The notes beneath the pieces were generated by a model. It was not told the origin of the DNA and searched no databases. It saw only the letters and a program-made list of their open reading frames with translations. A program made the position numbers and the translations under genes. From JAIPEK01 sp041685935 (GTDB lineage: Bacteria; Desulfobacterota; Desulfobacteria; Desulfobacterales; Desulfobacteraceae), in the NCBI GenBank assembly GCA_041685935.1, contig JAWLES010000002.1:1-45095 (forward strand): a DNA stretch of 45,095 bases. Reading direction: 5' to 3'. This document shows positions 31,051 through 40,500 of the stretch, piece by piece. Each line of letters starts with the position of its first letter. Position 1 is the first letter of the stretch.

Positions 31051-32370
31051 TTAAAAGTCAACCTGTGTTTTCAATTCGGTTTTGATTTTTTCCCTTGCCT
31101 CTCCTGCCACGTACAGGGAGCCGGCTATGCAGACCACATCTGCGCCCGCCGCTTTATCAATCGCTTCGAACACGGCCCTGCCGACATTGTCCACAACCTG
31201 TATGGATGCATCCGTGTAAAGGCTTGCGCACTCTTTAAGTACCTCAGGATCTATACTGCGTTCGGTCTCGGCACGAGTAAGAATGATTTTACAGGCGCAC
31301 GGGACGAGGTTTTTGAGCATTTTTTCATATGGTTTGTCATCCAGCATGCCCAGCACAAGTGTAATGTTATTGTCAGGGAAGTGTTCGGAAAGGTAATTGC
31401 CGAGTACTGCGGATGCCTTGAGGTTGTGCGCACCGTCTATGATCACAAGGGGATTGTCCATTATGTACTCAAGGCGTCCCGGCCATTGCGCTTTGCTGAG
31501 GCTGTCCTGTATGTTGGTGTCGGAAAGAAGCGTTTCTGCATGTTGTATGTCAGGATGCCCTGCCAGAATTTCGCATCCGGCAATTGCCAGTGCTGCATTT
31601 TCTATCTGGTGATACCCTTTGAGGCCGGTTTTGAGATTCCTGAAGCAGCCGGATATGCCGTAGTAGGAGAACGTGCCGTCAGCTTTGCTGGTCCTGACCC
31701 GGAAATCCTTTCTGAAGATATATGAAGGGGCGTTTTTCCCCCGGGCGGTTTCCATGAGCACGGAAAGGCCGGAAGGTTGGGAGACCCCGGTCACAAGAGG
31801 GGTGTTTTTCTTTATGATTCCGCCTTTTTCAACAGCCAGCTCTTTGATGGTTTTACCAAGGTAGTCAGTGTGCTCGATGGAAAGGTTGGAGATAATACTT
31901 ACAGCAGGTTCGATGATGTTTGTGGCGTCGAATCTGCCTCCCATTCCGGTTTCAATTACTGCGAATTTTACCCCTCTTTCAGCGAACAGGTAAAAGGCCA
32001 TCGCAGTTGCGATTTCAAAGAAAGTCGCCTTTCTTTCTCCCTTGTCGGCACAATTGACTGCCTGATATGCAGTAACTATCTCGTCGTCTGAGACATGCTC
32101 CCCGTTAATGGAAATACGCTCGTTGAAACGTACAAGGTGCGGAGAGGTGTAAAGGCCGGTTTTGTGGCCCGAGCGGATCAAAAGCTCTGCGATATATGTA
32201 CCGATGGAGCCTTTGCCGTTTGTGCCGGCAATGTGGATTCCGGTGAAGTTTTTCTGCGGAGAGCCAAGGGTGGCAAGAATGTCCGAGATGGTTTCAAGCT
32301 CAAGCTTGATTCCGAACCTGCCCAGCTTGTACATCCTTTTCAGGCACTCTTTGTATGATATACTTTCCAT
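31051..32370 (-). CDS. folC: Bifunctional dihydrofolate/folylpolyglutamate synthase
   Basis: About 439 residues. It adds glutamate to dihydropteroate and folates, using ATP, in the cytoplasm. Family marks are the P-loop 'IHIAGTNGKGSIGTYIAELL' (about 47-66), 'TSPHLVRFNERI', 'AVIETGMGGRFDATNI' and the C-terminal 'PLVIIDGAHNLKASAVL'. ATG at 32370 fits the family N-terminus ('YKECLKRMYKLGRFGIKLELE'); a longer frame to 32403 has no support. It is 31 bp upstream of the tRNA gene and follows rpsU on the same strand. Confidence 0.93.
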   Translation of the reverse strand: MESISYKECLKRMYKLGRFGIKLELETISDILATLGSPQKNFTGIHIAGTNGKGSIGTYIAELLIRSGHKTGLYTSPHLVRFNERISINGEHVSDDEIVTAYQAVNCADKGERKATFFEIATAMAFYLFAERGVKFAVIETGMGGRFDATNIIEPAVSIISNLSIEHTDYLGKTIKELAVEKGGIIKKNTPLVTGVSQPSGLSVLMETARGKNAPSYIFRKDFRVRTSKADGTFSYYGISGCFRNLKTGLKGYHQIENAALAIAGCEILAGHPDIQHAETLLSDTNIQDSLSKAQWPGRLEYIMDNPLVIIDGAHNLKASAVLGNYLSEHFPDNNITLVLGMLDDKPYEKMLKNLVPCACKIILTRAETERSIDPEVLKECASLYTDASIQVVDNVGRAVFEAIDKAAGADVVCIAGSLYVAGEAREKIKTELKTQVDF

Positions 32371-32441
32371 TACCCGGACAAAGCAAACCCGGCAAAAGTT
32401 CAAACATGTTGATGCTGACCTTGTGCCGGGTTTTTAAGCGG

Positions 32442-32642
32442 TTATTTTTTTTTGCGAGCCTGAGCTATTCTCTGCCTTCTCATAGCTTCTCTCATTTTAC
32501 GTCTTCTGTATTGACAAGGCTTCTCATAATGTTTCTTGAGTTTCAACCGCTTGAATAGTCCGTCGTTCTGAATTTTTTTCTTCAGAATTTTCATGGCCTT
32601 TTCAACGTCGTTGTCAATTACCTGGACTGTAATTTCCTTCAA
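32442..32642 (-). CDS. rpsU: 30S ribosomal protein S21
   Basis: 66 residues, very basic, with the S21 pattern 'DVEKAMKILKKKIQNDGLFKRLK' and 'HYEKPCQYRRRKMREAMRR'. S21 binds the 30S platform and helps initiation. The start is a TTG at 32642, preceded by AAAGGGG at a spacing of about eight bases. The use of TTG may keep levels in check (inference). Confidence 0.95.
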   Translation of the reverse strand: MKEITVQVIDNDVEKAMKILKKKIQNDGLFKRLKLKKHYEKPCQYRRRKMREAMRRQRIAQARKKK

Positions 32643-32764
32643 AAATATCGCCCCTTTCTAATTGGATTTACTTTTTTAAGTATAATTTAAATGATATTTT
32701 ATATCAGAAGAATTCTTGAAAATCAAGGGGTAAATGGAAAAATCCCGGAAAAGCGTACGTGTAT

Positions 32765-32844
32765 GGACCGGCATCCCGGTGTTGGTGAGGCCGGTCCGCG
32801 ACTGTATGCAGGTTTCCGGAGCATGCGGGTGCAAACCGGAAACC
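32765..32844. other. Two adjacent perfect hairpins between adk and rpsU
   Basis: GGACCGGC/GCCGGTCC (32765-32772 with 32790-32797) and GGTTTCCGG/CCGGAAACC (32811-32819 with 32836-32844) lie just after the adk stop. Neither has a clear T-run. They could be transcript ends or a structured spacer. No protein gene is supported in 32643-32854. Confidence 0.45.
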
Positions 32845-32854
32845 GTTATCAGAA

Positions 32855-33529
32855 TCAGAGCTTGGAAACCAGCTCTTCTCCAACCGCCTTTACATCCTTC
32901 TCGCCTGCAAGTTCAATGTATTTCATTCCGCTCTCTTTTTCAGCAAGGGCCTTGAAATAATACGCTGCTGCAAGTGTTCCGGTTTCAGTGTCGTAATAGA
33001 TGGAGTGTCTTTTGTCAATGGCTGCTTCGTCCTGGTCGTCGGACCTGCTGGTCAAAGCGCCTCCGCATACCCGGCATTTGTCCCCGTCCGGTTTGATGGC
33101 GTCAATATAGATATTGTTGGGGTGGTTGTTGTCGTTTTCGCACAGGCGGCGCCCCATGATCCGGTTTTTGGCGATCTGGCGGTCAAGGACGATCTCGATT
33201 ACGTAGTCGAGTTTCATGCCTGCTTTTTCCAGGGATTCATGCAGTTTTTCAGCCTGGACCTTGTTCCTGGGAAATCCGTCAAGGAGCCATCCGTTTTTGC
33301 AGTCGTCCTGTTTAAGCCGGTCCAGGACCATGGGAATCGTGATTTCATCCGGAACCAGGTCTCCTCTGTCGATATACTCCTTTGCCTTTTTCCCGAGTTC
33401 CGTTCCGCCTTTGATGTTCTCACGGAAAATAGCGCCCGATTCAATGTGAGCCACGTCATGCTTCTGTTTCAGGATTGCGCCCTGGGTGCCTTTGCCGCTT
33501 CCGTTGGGTCCGAAAAATAGAATATTCAT
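32855..33529 (-). CDS. adk: Adenylate kinase
   Basis: 224 residues. It interconverts ATP + AMP and 2 ADP. The P-loop is 'GPNGSGKGTQ' (about 7-16, a variant of GxPGxGKGTQ), followed by 'LVPDEITIPMVLDRL', 'GWLLDGFPRNKVQAEKL' and a LID region with 'RRLCENDN' and 'CRVCGG', whose Cys residues could form the zinc site seen in many LID domains. ATG at 33529 has AAAGGAG upstream; an in-frame ATG at 33589 lies before that site. It is divergent from eno. Confidence 0.9.
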   Translation of the reverse strand: MNILFFGPNGSGKGTQGAILKQKHDVAHIESGAIFRENIKGGTELGKKAKEYIDRGDLVPDEITIPMVLDRLKQDDCKNGWLLDGFPRNKVQAEKLHESLEKAGMKLDYVIEIVLDRQIAKNRIMGRRLCENDNNHPNNIYIDAIKPDGDKCRVCGGALTSRSDDQDEAAIDKRHSIYYDTETGTLAAAYYFKALAEKESGMKYIELAGEKDVKAVGEELVSKL

Positions 33530-33687
33530 ACCTGCCTGCTCCTTTAATAAATTGGGTTTACATATAAACAAGGTACTCTCGCATACCATTTCAGCCTGAC
33601 TGTCTTACCTATAAGACCGGCACAATATTGTCAAGCCCCATGGGAATAATTTTCATGTGATTGCCCCGGGTCTTCTCAAGAATTGTC

Positions 33688-33716
33688 TTGAAGGATGGAG
33701 GATATATTGATATTAA
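33688..33716 (+). promoter_or_regulatory. Possible eno promoter
   Basis: TTGAAG (33688-33693) and TATTAA (33711-33716) are separated by 17 bases, 56 bases before the eno ATG. Each box matches consensus at 4 of 6. The gap 33530-33771 holds no gene. Confidence 0.35.
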
Positions 33717-33771
33717 TAGCAACAGACAATACAAACACAAAAAATCGATTGTTTGACTGCATGGGGGAAAA

Positions 33772-35043
33772 ATGACTGAATTAATCGACATAAGGGCAAG
33801 GGAGATCCTTGATTCCAGGGGCAATCCCACTGTTGAAGTGGATGTCGTGCTTGCCTGCGGGGCCACCGGCACTGCTGCGGTACCTTCGGGCGCTTCCACA
33901 GGTACCAGGGAAGCTCTTGAACTTAGGGATAACTCTGAAGCGAGATATCTCGGCAAGGGCGTTCTGAATGCGGTGGCCAATATCAACGAGGTGATCGCTC
34001 CCGAGTTGATCGGGTATGATGCAATGGACCAGGCCGGCCTGGACAGGACCATGATCGATATCGACGGGACCGATAACAAGTCAAGGCTCGGGGCCAACGG
34101 GATACTCGGTGTTTCCATGGCGGTGGCAAGGGCTGCCGCGGCAAGTTCCGAAGTTTCCCTGTTCAGGCACCTCGGAGGAATCAATGCAAGGGTGATGCCT
34201 GTTCCCATGATGAATATCATTAACGGAGGCGCCCATGCAGCCAACAACCTTGACATACAGGAGTTCATGATCCTGCCTTTCGGTGCCGGCTCGGTGACTG
34301 AAGCCGTGCGTATGGGGGCTGAGACATTCCACCACCTGAAAAAGATTCTCAACAAAGAGGGACACAGTACAGGTGTCGGTGATGAAGGCGGATTCGCCCC
34401 GGACCTTCAGTCCAATGAACAGGCCATTGAATATATAATCGCCTCGATTGAATCTGCAGGATACAGGCCGGGTAAAGATATAGGCATCGCAATCGATGCG
34501 GCTGCAACAGAGTTTTACAAAGACGGGAAGTACATACTGGCATCCGAAGGAAAAGAGCTTTCTGCAGAAGAGCTTATTGACTACTATGAGAAGCTGATCG
34601 GTAAATATCCACTTTATTCCATCGAGGACGGACTGGCTGAACAGGACTGGGATAACTGGGAAGTGATGACCGGGAGACTTGAAAACTCCGTCCAGATAGT
34701 CGGGGATGATATATTCGTCACCAACCCGGATATTTTCAGGCAGGGGATACAGCAGAATATCGGCAATTCCATTCTGATCAAACTCAACCAGATCGGCACG
34801 GTTTCCGAAACCCTGGATACTATCCAGATGGCAAAGGACGCAGGTTATACCACAGTGGTTTCCCACAGGTCCGGTGAAACCGAAGATACTTTTATTGCTG
34901 ATCTTGCAGTGGGTGTGAACGCAGGCCAGATCAAAACAGGGTCACTGTCCAGGAGCGACAGGGTGGCAAAATACAACCAGCTTATTCGGATAGAGGAAAA
35001 ACTCGGGGATTGCGCAGTATTTCCGGAAGATCTTTTTATATGA
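33772..35043 (+). CDS. eno: Enolase
   Basis: 423 residues, full length. It converts 2-phosphoglycerate to phosphoenolpyruvate with Mg(II). Diagnostic segments: 'AREILDSRGNPTVEVDV' at the start, 'GVSMAVARAAA', 'GGAHAANNLDIQEFMI' (about 152-167), 'VGDEGGFAPDL' (about 202), 'LIKLNQIGTVSET' with the catalytic Lys (about 334), and 'VVSHRSGETEDTFIADLAVG' near the end. AUG has a GGGGGA site upstream. Its stop overlaps the start of the following periplasmic-protein gene (ATGA at 35040). Confidence 0.97.
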   Translation: MTELIDIRAREILDSRGNPTVEVDVVLACGATGTAAVPSGASTGTREALELRDNSEARYLGKGVLNAVANINEVIAPELIGYDAMDQAGLDRTMIDIDGTDNKSRLGANGILGVSMAVARAAAASSEVSLFRHLGGINARVMPVPMMNIINGGAHAANNLDIQEFMILPFGAGSVTEAVRMGAETFHHLKKILNKEGHSTGVGDEGGFAPDLQSNEQAIEYIIASIESAGYRPGKDIGIAIDAAATEFYKDGKYILASEGKELSAEELIDYYEKLIGKYPLYSIEDGLAEQDWDNWEVMTGRLENSVQIVGDDIFVTNPDIFRQGIQQNIGNSILIKLNQIGTVSETLDTIQMAKDAGYTTVVSHRSGETEDTFIADLAVGVNAGQIKTGSLSRSDRVAKYNQLIRIEEKLGDCAVFPEDLFI

Positions 35044-35819
35044 CACCAGGGTTTTCAAAATTATTTGTAATGCTGCTCACCGGGGCGTGCCTGATTTTCA
35101 CTGCCCCCCCTGCCGAGGCCTTTGTTCCGATCCCGTCACACCTGGCGCAGCTTGTTGTTGAAAAAATCAAAAGGCCTACCGGCCTTGAGGCGATCCAGAC
35201 AATAAGGGTGTATTCAGACGCAAGCGAGGATGCCGGTGGGTCTGAATCCAAAGAACGTCTTATGTATTTATTCCCTGATCGGCTTCGTTGTGAGACTGTT
35301 TCATCTGATTCCGGCGGCAGCCGCACGGTTGCAGTGGTATCGGATGACAGGTTCGTGAAAACCGTTGACGGAAAGCTTGAATCAACCACCCGTTCAGTGA
35401 CTGATTATTATACTGATATTCTCCTTTTCAGGGACCGTAAACTGCTTGAAAAAAGACTTGCCGATGCGGGTGTTGATGTTTCCAGCTCCTCGATTCAGAG
35501 ACTTGAAAAAAGAATATGTTTTGTCGCGGGGAAACCTCCCCGAAAGGATGCACCTACCTCAAGCTTCTGGGTGGACAAGGACTCCCTTTTCCCTGTACGA
35601 TATACAGTAAAGCAGGAAAACCGGTTTGTGGATATCCGGTACAAAGACTGGCGGAAGGTGAGCCGAACATGGTACCCCATGCGTATTGAAACTTTTCTGA
35701 ACAGGGAGCTTTTTTCCGTTATCGATGTCGCCTCCTTTTCTCTTGAGGCGGTGTTTGAGCAATCCCTGTTCGATATCGACCGGATGCTGCAGCAGGCGGA
35801 AAAACGGATCACGGATTGA
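35040..35819 (+). CDS. Predicted periplasmic protein, LolA-like fold possible
   Basis: 259 residues with a signal peptide (hydrophobic residues about 8-25, ending PAEA-F). The rest is beta-rich with 'VYSDASEDAGGSESKERLMYLFPDRLRCE', 'FWVDKDSLFPVRYTVKQENRFVDIRYKDW' and 'TWYPMRIETFLNRELFSVIDV', which recalls the half-barrel of LolA/LolB-like lipoprotein carriers. The family is not certain. ATG at 35040 overlaps the eno stop, giving coupling; a longer frame from 35010 would lie within eno. Placed between eno and pyrG. Confidence 0.65.
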   Translation: MTPGFSKLFVMLLTGACLIFTAPPAEAFVPIPSHLAQLVVEKIKRPTGLEAIQTIRVYSDASEDAGGSESKERLMYLFPDRLRCETVSSDSGGSRTVAVVSDDRFVKTVDGKLESTTRSVTDYYTDILLFRDRKLLEKRLADAGVDVSSSSIQRLEKRICFVAGKPPRKDAPTSSFWVDKDSLFPVRYTVKQENRFVDIRYKDWRKVSRTWYPMRIETFLNRELFSVIDVASFSLEAVFEQSLFDIDRMLQQAEKRITD

Positions 35820-35852
35820 AAATGAACACAATACCAACACAAGAGAGGAAAA

Positions 35853-37502
35853 ATGTCTAAAACCACGAAGTATATTTTTGTCACCGGCGGAGTGCTCTCT
35901 TCTCTGGGCAAGGGGCTGGCATCCGCCGCCATCGGTCTTCTGCTTGAAAGCAGGGGGCTTTCCGTAACCATTCAGAAACTCGATCCTTATATCAATGTGG
36001 ATCCGGGGACCATGAATCCTTTCCAGCACGGGGAGGTGTTCGTAACGGATGACGGCGCGGAAACCGACCTGGATCTCGGGCATTATGAACGGTTCACCAA
36101 TGCAAAGCTCGGGAAGAACAACAACTTCACCACCGGCAAGATATACCACTCCGTGATCACCAAGGAGCGAAAAGGGGAATATCTCGGAGGCACGGTCCAG
36201 GTCATCCCCCACATCACCGATGAAATCAAGCGCAGCATCAGCCTTGTGGCGGAGGATGCGGATATCGTTATCGTGGAGATCGGCGGAACCATAGGTGATA
36301 TCGAGTCTTTGCCGTTTCTTGAGGCCATCCGGCAGTTCAAGTATGATGCAGGTGTCAATAACGTGATTTATATTCACCTGACCCTTGTCCCATATATTAA
36401 AACAGCAGGGGAGATGAAAACCAAGCCCACACAGCACAGTGTCAAGGAGCTGAGGAGTATTGGAATTCAGCCCGACCTGCTGCTGTGCCGTACGGAAAAC
36501 TACCTTTCAGGCGAGCTCAAGTCCAAGATCGCACTTTTCTGTAATGTGGATGATGACGCGGTTTTTACCGCCAAGGACGTGGACTGCATTTATGAAGTTC
36601 CCCTTGTGTATAACAAAGAAGGGCTTGGGGACAAGATCCTCAAAAAGCTGAATATATGGGCGAGAGCGCCGAGGCTGGGCAGCTGGGAGGAGATGGTGGA
36701 GAAGCTCAAAAATCCCAGAAACGAGGTGAATATCGCCATTGTCGGAAAATACGTGGACCTGACCGAGTCATACAAGAGTCTTAACGAAGCCCTGGGACAC
36801 GGGGGAATTTCCAATGATGCCAGGGTGAATCTCAAGTTCGTGGATTCCTCGACTCTCAAAGAGGAAAATTTTGCGGAAAGTTTTAGAGATGTGGACGGTA
36901 TCCTTGTTCCCGGCGGGTTCGGCTCAAGGGGCATTGAAGGAAAAATCCTGGCGGCCCGGTATGCCAGGGAAAACCGGATTCCTTACTTCGGGATCTGCCT
37001 TGGTATGCACGTGGCGGTAATAGAATTCGCAAGGCATGTTGCTGACATGGAAGATGCTCACAGCGAGGAATTCGACGCCCACACCCCGTTTCCGGTGATT
37101 TATCTTATGAAGGAATGGTATGACGAGCGCAACTGCAAGCTTGAAAAACGGGACGAGACTTCCGACAAAGGAGGCACCATGAGGCTGGGTGCTTACACCT
37201 GCGTGCTGCGGCCCGACACCTTCGCCAAAAATGCGTACAAGAATGATACGGTTTCGGAACGCCACCGCCACCGGTACGAGTTCAACAATGAATACCTTGA
37301 AAAGCTTGAAACCGCAGGTCTGACCGTGGGAGGGACATCACCGGACGGAAAGCTGGTTGAAACCGTTGAACTCGGTGATCATCCGTGGTTTGTGGGCTGC
37401 CAGTTTCATCCTGAGTTCAAATCGAAACCTGATGATCCCCATCCTCTTTTCCGGGATTTTATCAAGGCGTCCCTGAAGAACAGAAAAAAAAGCAGGCAGT
37501 AA
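35853..37502 (+). CDS. pyrG: CTP synthase
   Basis: 549 residues. It makes CTP from UTP, ATP and glutamine. The N-terminal synthetase has 'KYIFVTGGVLSSLGKGLASA' (about 5-24) and 'DPYINVDPGTMNPFQHGEVFVT'. The C-terminal glutamine amidotransferase has the nucleophile Cys in 'FGICLGMHVAVIE' (about 384) and the His-Glu pair in 'QFHPEFKSKP' (about 515). AGAGGAAAA lies just upstream of the ATG. It ends just before a strong bidirectional hairpin terminator. Confidence 0.97.
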   Translation: MSKTTKYIFVTGGVLSSLGKGLASAAIGLLLESRGLSVTIQKLDPYINVDPGTMNPFQHGEVFVTDDGAETDLDLGHYERFTNAKLGKNNNFTTGKIYHSVITKERKGEYLGGTVQVIPHITDEIKRSISLVAEDADIVIVEIGGTIGDIESLPFLEAIRQFKYDAGVNNVIYIHLTLVPYIKTAGEMKTKPTQHSVKELRSIGIQPDLLLCRTENYLSGELKSKIALFCNVDDDAVFTAKDVDCIYEVPLVYNKEGLGDKILKKLNIWARAPRLGSWEEMVEKLKNPRNEVNIAIVGKYVDLTESYKSLNEALGHGGISNDARVNLKFVDSSTLKEENFAESFRDVDGILVPGGFGSRGIEGKILAARYARENRIPYFGICLGMHVAVIEFARHVADMEDAHSEEFDAHTPFPVIYLMKEWYDERNCKLEKRDETSDKGGTMRLGAYTCVLRPDTFAKNAYKNDTVSERHRHRYEFNNEYLEKLETAGLTVGGTSPDGKLVETVELGDHPWFVGCQFHPEFKSKPDDPHPLFRDFIKASLKNRKKSRQ

Positions 37503-37515
37503 TAAAAGTAACTTG

Positions 37516-37548
37516 ACGGCGGCCCCTGCACAGAGGGGCCGCCGTTTT
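37516..37548 (+). terminator. Strong hairpin terminator after pyrG
   Basis: An 11-bp GC-rich stem, ACGGCGGCCCC (37516-37526) with its complement (37535-37545), and an 8-base loop, followed by T residues. It sits between convergent genes and may serve both, although the T-run is better on the plus strand. Confidence 0.8.
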
Positions 37549-37556
37549 GAATATTG

Positions 37557-40500
37557 CTAGGAACGGGCCTGCGGCCGGGATGTGTTAACGCTGCCGTTAC
37601 CGTTGATTTCCAGTTTCCGTTTGATGATGGATTCCGAGACCTTTTCCGCGGAGTCTCCGAAAAGATCTTCGATTCCCACCAGGTTCAGCAGCTTGTCATC
37701 CCAGTCAAAGGTGGCCGACTCCAGGATCAGGTCTTTGATTCGGGTGTATTTTCCGCCAAGCGCCTTGATCTTTTTCAGCAGAGATACTTCCTCTCCGTTT
37801 TTGAAGGCCACATTCATCGACAGAATGTATTCTATCCGGTTGGGGGTAAGCGTGGACGGCGAGAGTACCGGTATAACCAGGATACTTCTTGAATCTTTTC
37901 TCCCCCTTCCCAGGTACACGTTCTGTTCTCTGACGATAATGTTTTTGGTACCTTTCAGCCTGGTATCCTCTTCCACCCGGGAGTAGGCATCTTTCAGGGC
38001 ACCGAGTTTGCTGACCACTTCTATGGTGGTCTCGGGCGTGGGCTCCCCCAGAAGGTTGAGTCCGGACACCCGGTACAGAAGACTGCCCTTGACTTGGGAC
38101 AGGACTTCCTGAACATTCTTCAGAACAACCACATTCTGGTTGGTGATCTGTGAGATCAGCAGGCCCTGGGATGCCAGTTCATCAAACACAACCCCTTCAA
38201 ATGTCTCCTTTATTCTGCTGGTACCAACGGTTACGGTCTTTGCCTGGTGTTTGATGGCGTCGATAGGTCTGGAGGTTGTGTTGACTGCGTTGGACAGGTT
38301 TTCAAAAAAGGTGTTGATCATATTCACCGGCGTCCCCTTGACATTGAAATCCGTTTCAAAGTCGGAGACAGGCAGCCTGCCTGTGAGATATTTTGACAAG
38401 AGGGTGATATTGGAGACGTTGTCAAGGCCCATGGCAGCCGGGAACAGGTTTTCCCGCCTTTTTTTGGAAAATTCGCTGTAAAACAGGGCAACCGATTCCC
38501 TGAATTTTTTCTCCAGCAGGACTTCATATATGTCATTGCCCATGTTCAGGTATTCATCCAGGAGTTCCTTTATTTTGTGGCGTCCCGCATACATGAACCT
38601 GGAGCTTTCATTTATGGCCAGGGCTGCATAATATCCCCATATGTGCCCCACAAGTGTGTTTAGAACGGGAGCGAAATGTTCCAGGGTTTTGGGAATTTTA
38701 AAAACATTTTCCGCATAAATGTCAAAGCGGTTTTCATCCTTGTCGGTTATAACCACGGGAGATGCTTTGTGGGCATGGAATATGGCTGTATCCTTTATAA
38801 TATCGGCAAGTACGCTTTCCCTTGTGCCGGCTGCACATATTATTATAAGGGGTTCTGCTGAAAGGTCTATGTGTTTTTTGTCCTCGGTGTAATCAGATGA
38901 AATGGTTTTATAGCACAGTTCACTGAGTTTGATCCGGATTTCATCCGCAGAGGCTTTATTGGCTCCGCTGCCCACGGTGGCCCAGTAGTTTTTGGTCACG
39001 GCGAGCCGGTCTGCGGATGCCTTGATCCCCTCTTTCATCAGGAGGATTTCTTCCATTTTACCCGGAAGTGCGGAAAGTTCTGTGATCTCTTCGGTGATAG
39101 CCTCAGCCGGTTTCGTTTTCAGCAGGCCGGCCAGATGGAGACCGAGAATCGCACCCGCGGCAATCTGGGAGTAAAAGGCTTTGGTGGAGGCAACCGACAT
39201 TTCTATGTCTCTGCCGGTGCTGGTGTATATTACCCCGTCTGTTTTAAAGGTTATGTCCGAATCCCGCCGGTTTACAATTGAGATGGTGTGCGCTCCGCAG
39301 CTTTTGACAATGTCTACGGCTCGGTTGGTATCGGTCGTTGTGCCGGACTGGCTTATGGCCACAATCAGGTCACCGGCCATGCCGGTGTCGGAGTCCTGGT
39401 CCGCAATGGAGAACCCGGACAGTTCAGAAGCTTTGAGCGCCCGGATTTCAATCCGCAATGGTTCCAGGTAATGACTTAAAAGGTTGGCGCACCCCTGGGC
39501 GGCCACACCCGCGGTTCCCTGGCCGATAAAGAGAATACGGCTGATCCGGTTTTCCTCAAGTGCGGATTTAATGGATGGCGGCATCTCCAGCTCGTTTAGA
39601 ATGGTGCGTGAAAGACCTGTTTCCGGGTCTGTCTGAAATTTTTCCTCAATAGTCCTTTCAAAGGATACTGGAGATTCCGAGATCTCTTTTAAAAAGTAGT
39701 GGGGGAAATTCTGCCTGTCTATATCCCTTGATGTGATTCCGCTTTCAAGAATATCTTCCTGGGAGATACTGATCGGCGTGTTGTCATAATAAAACGAGGT
39801 GATCCCCTCTGTTGAACCGCTGCAATTCTGGTCCAGCACAACTATCTGCCCTTTATCTCCGCCTTTCAGCTTAATGAAGCGGGAAGTCTCTTCCACAATG
39901 CCGTACAGTTCGGAAGCAGCAATGTAGTGATCCGGCGCAATACCCACAAAGAGAGCCTGCCCGCTGCCCTTCTGTGCAAGGAAAAGTTTCCCCGGGGCAA
40001 GGTCGGTATGCATGCTGATGGCATGGGACCCTTCAAAATCGTTTACCGCTGCCCGGAACGCATCCATGATGTTGTTGCCCTGTTTGAGATAATGCTCGAT
40101 CTGCAGGGGAATAAGTTTGGTATCAGTTGAAATGTCCGGGTGAATCCGGTCGTACCGTGCCTCGTATTCGGTTTTCAGCTCAAGATAGTTGTCAATGTCT
40201 CCGTTAAGGCTCACATGTATGATCCCGGATTTTTCCACCTGCCGGTCTGCAGGCTCGTTGTCCACGGGGTGGCAGTTGGCTTCGGTGATGTCGCCAACCG
40301 AAGCCCATCTTGTATGGGAGGAAATTGTGGAGTAATCAGATGTGAACCCGGATATGATCTGGAGCAGCTGATCGTTTTTGATCTGGGTTCTGATGAATTC
40401 CACATTGTCACCGAGTGCGCCGATTTCAGCTGCGAATTTGTAAACAAACGCAATGGTTATCATCGGGGCGGTGTCGGGTGCGGAGTTGTGATGAACCGTT

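Noticed and set aside
32691..32960. 89-codon plus-strand frame between rpsU and adk
   Set aside because: It overlaps two perfect hairpins and the adk 3' end, lacks a ribosome site and has no protein pattern.
33609..34355. Long minus-strand open frame across the adk-eno gap and eno
   Set aside because: It is antisense to the 5' part of enolase and its translation shows no family; a codon-bias shadow.
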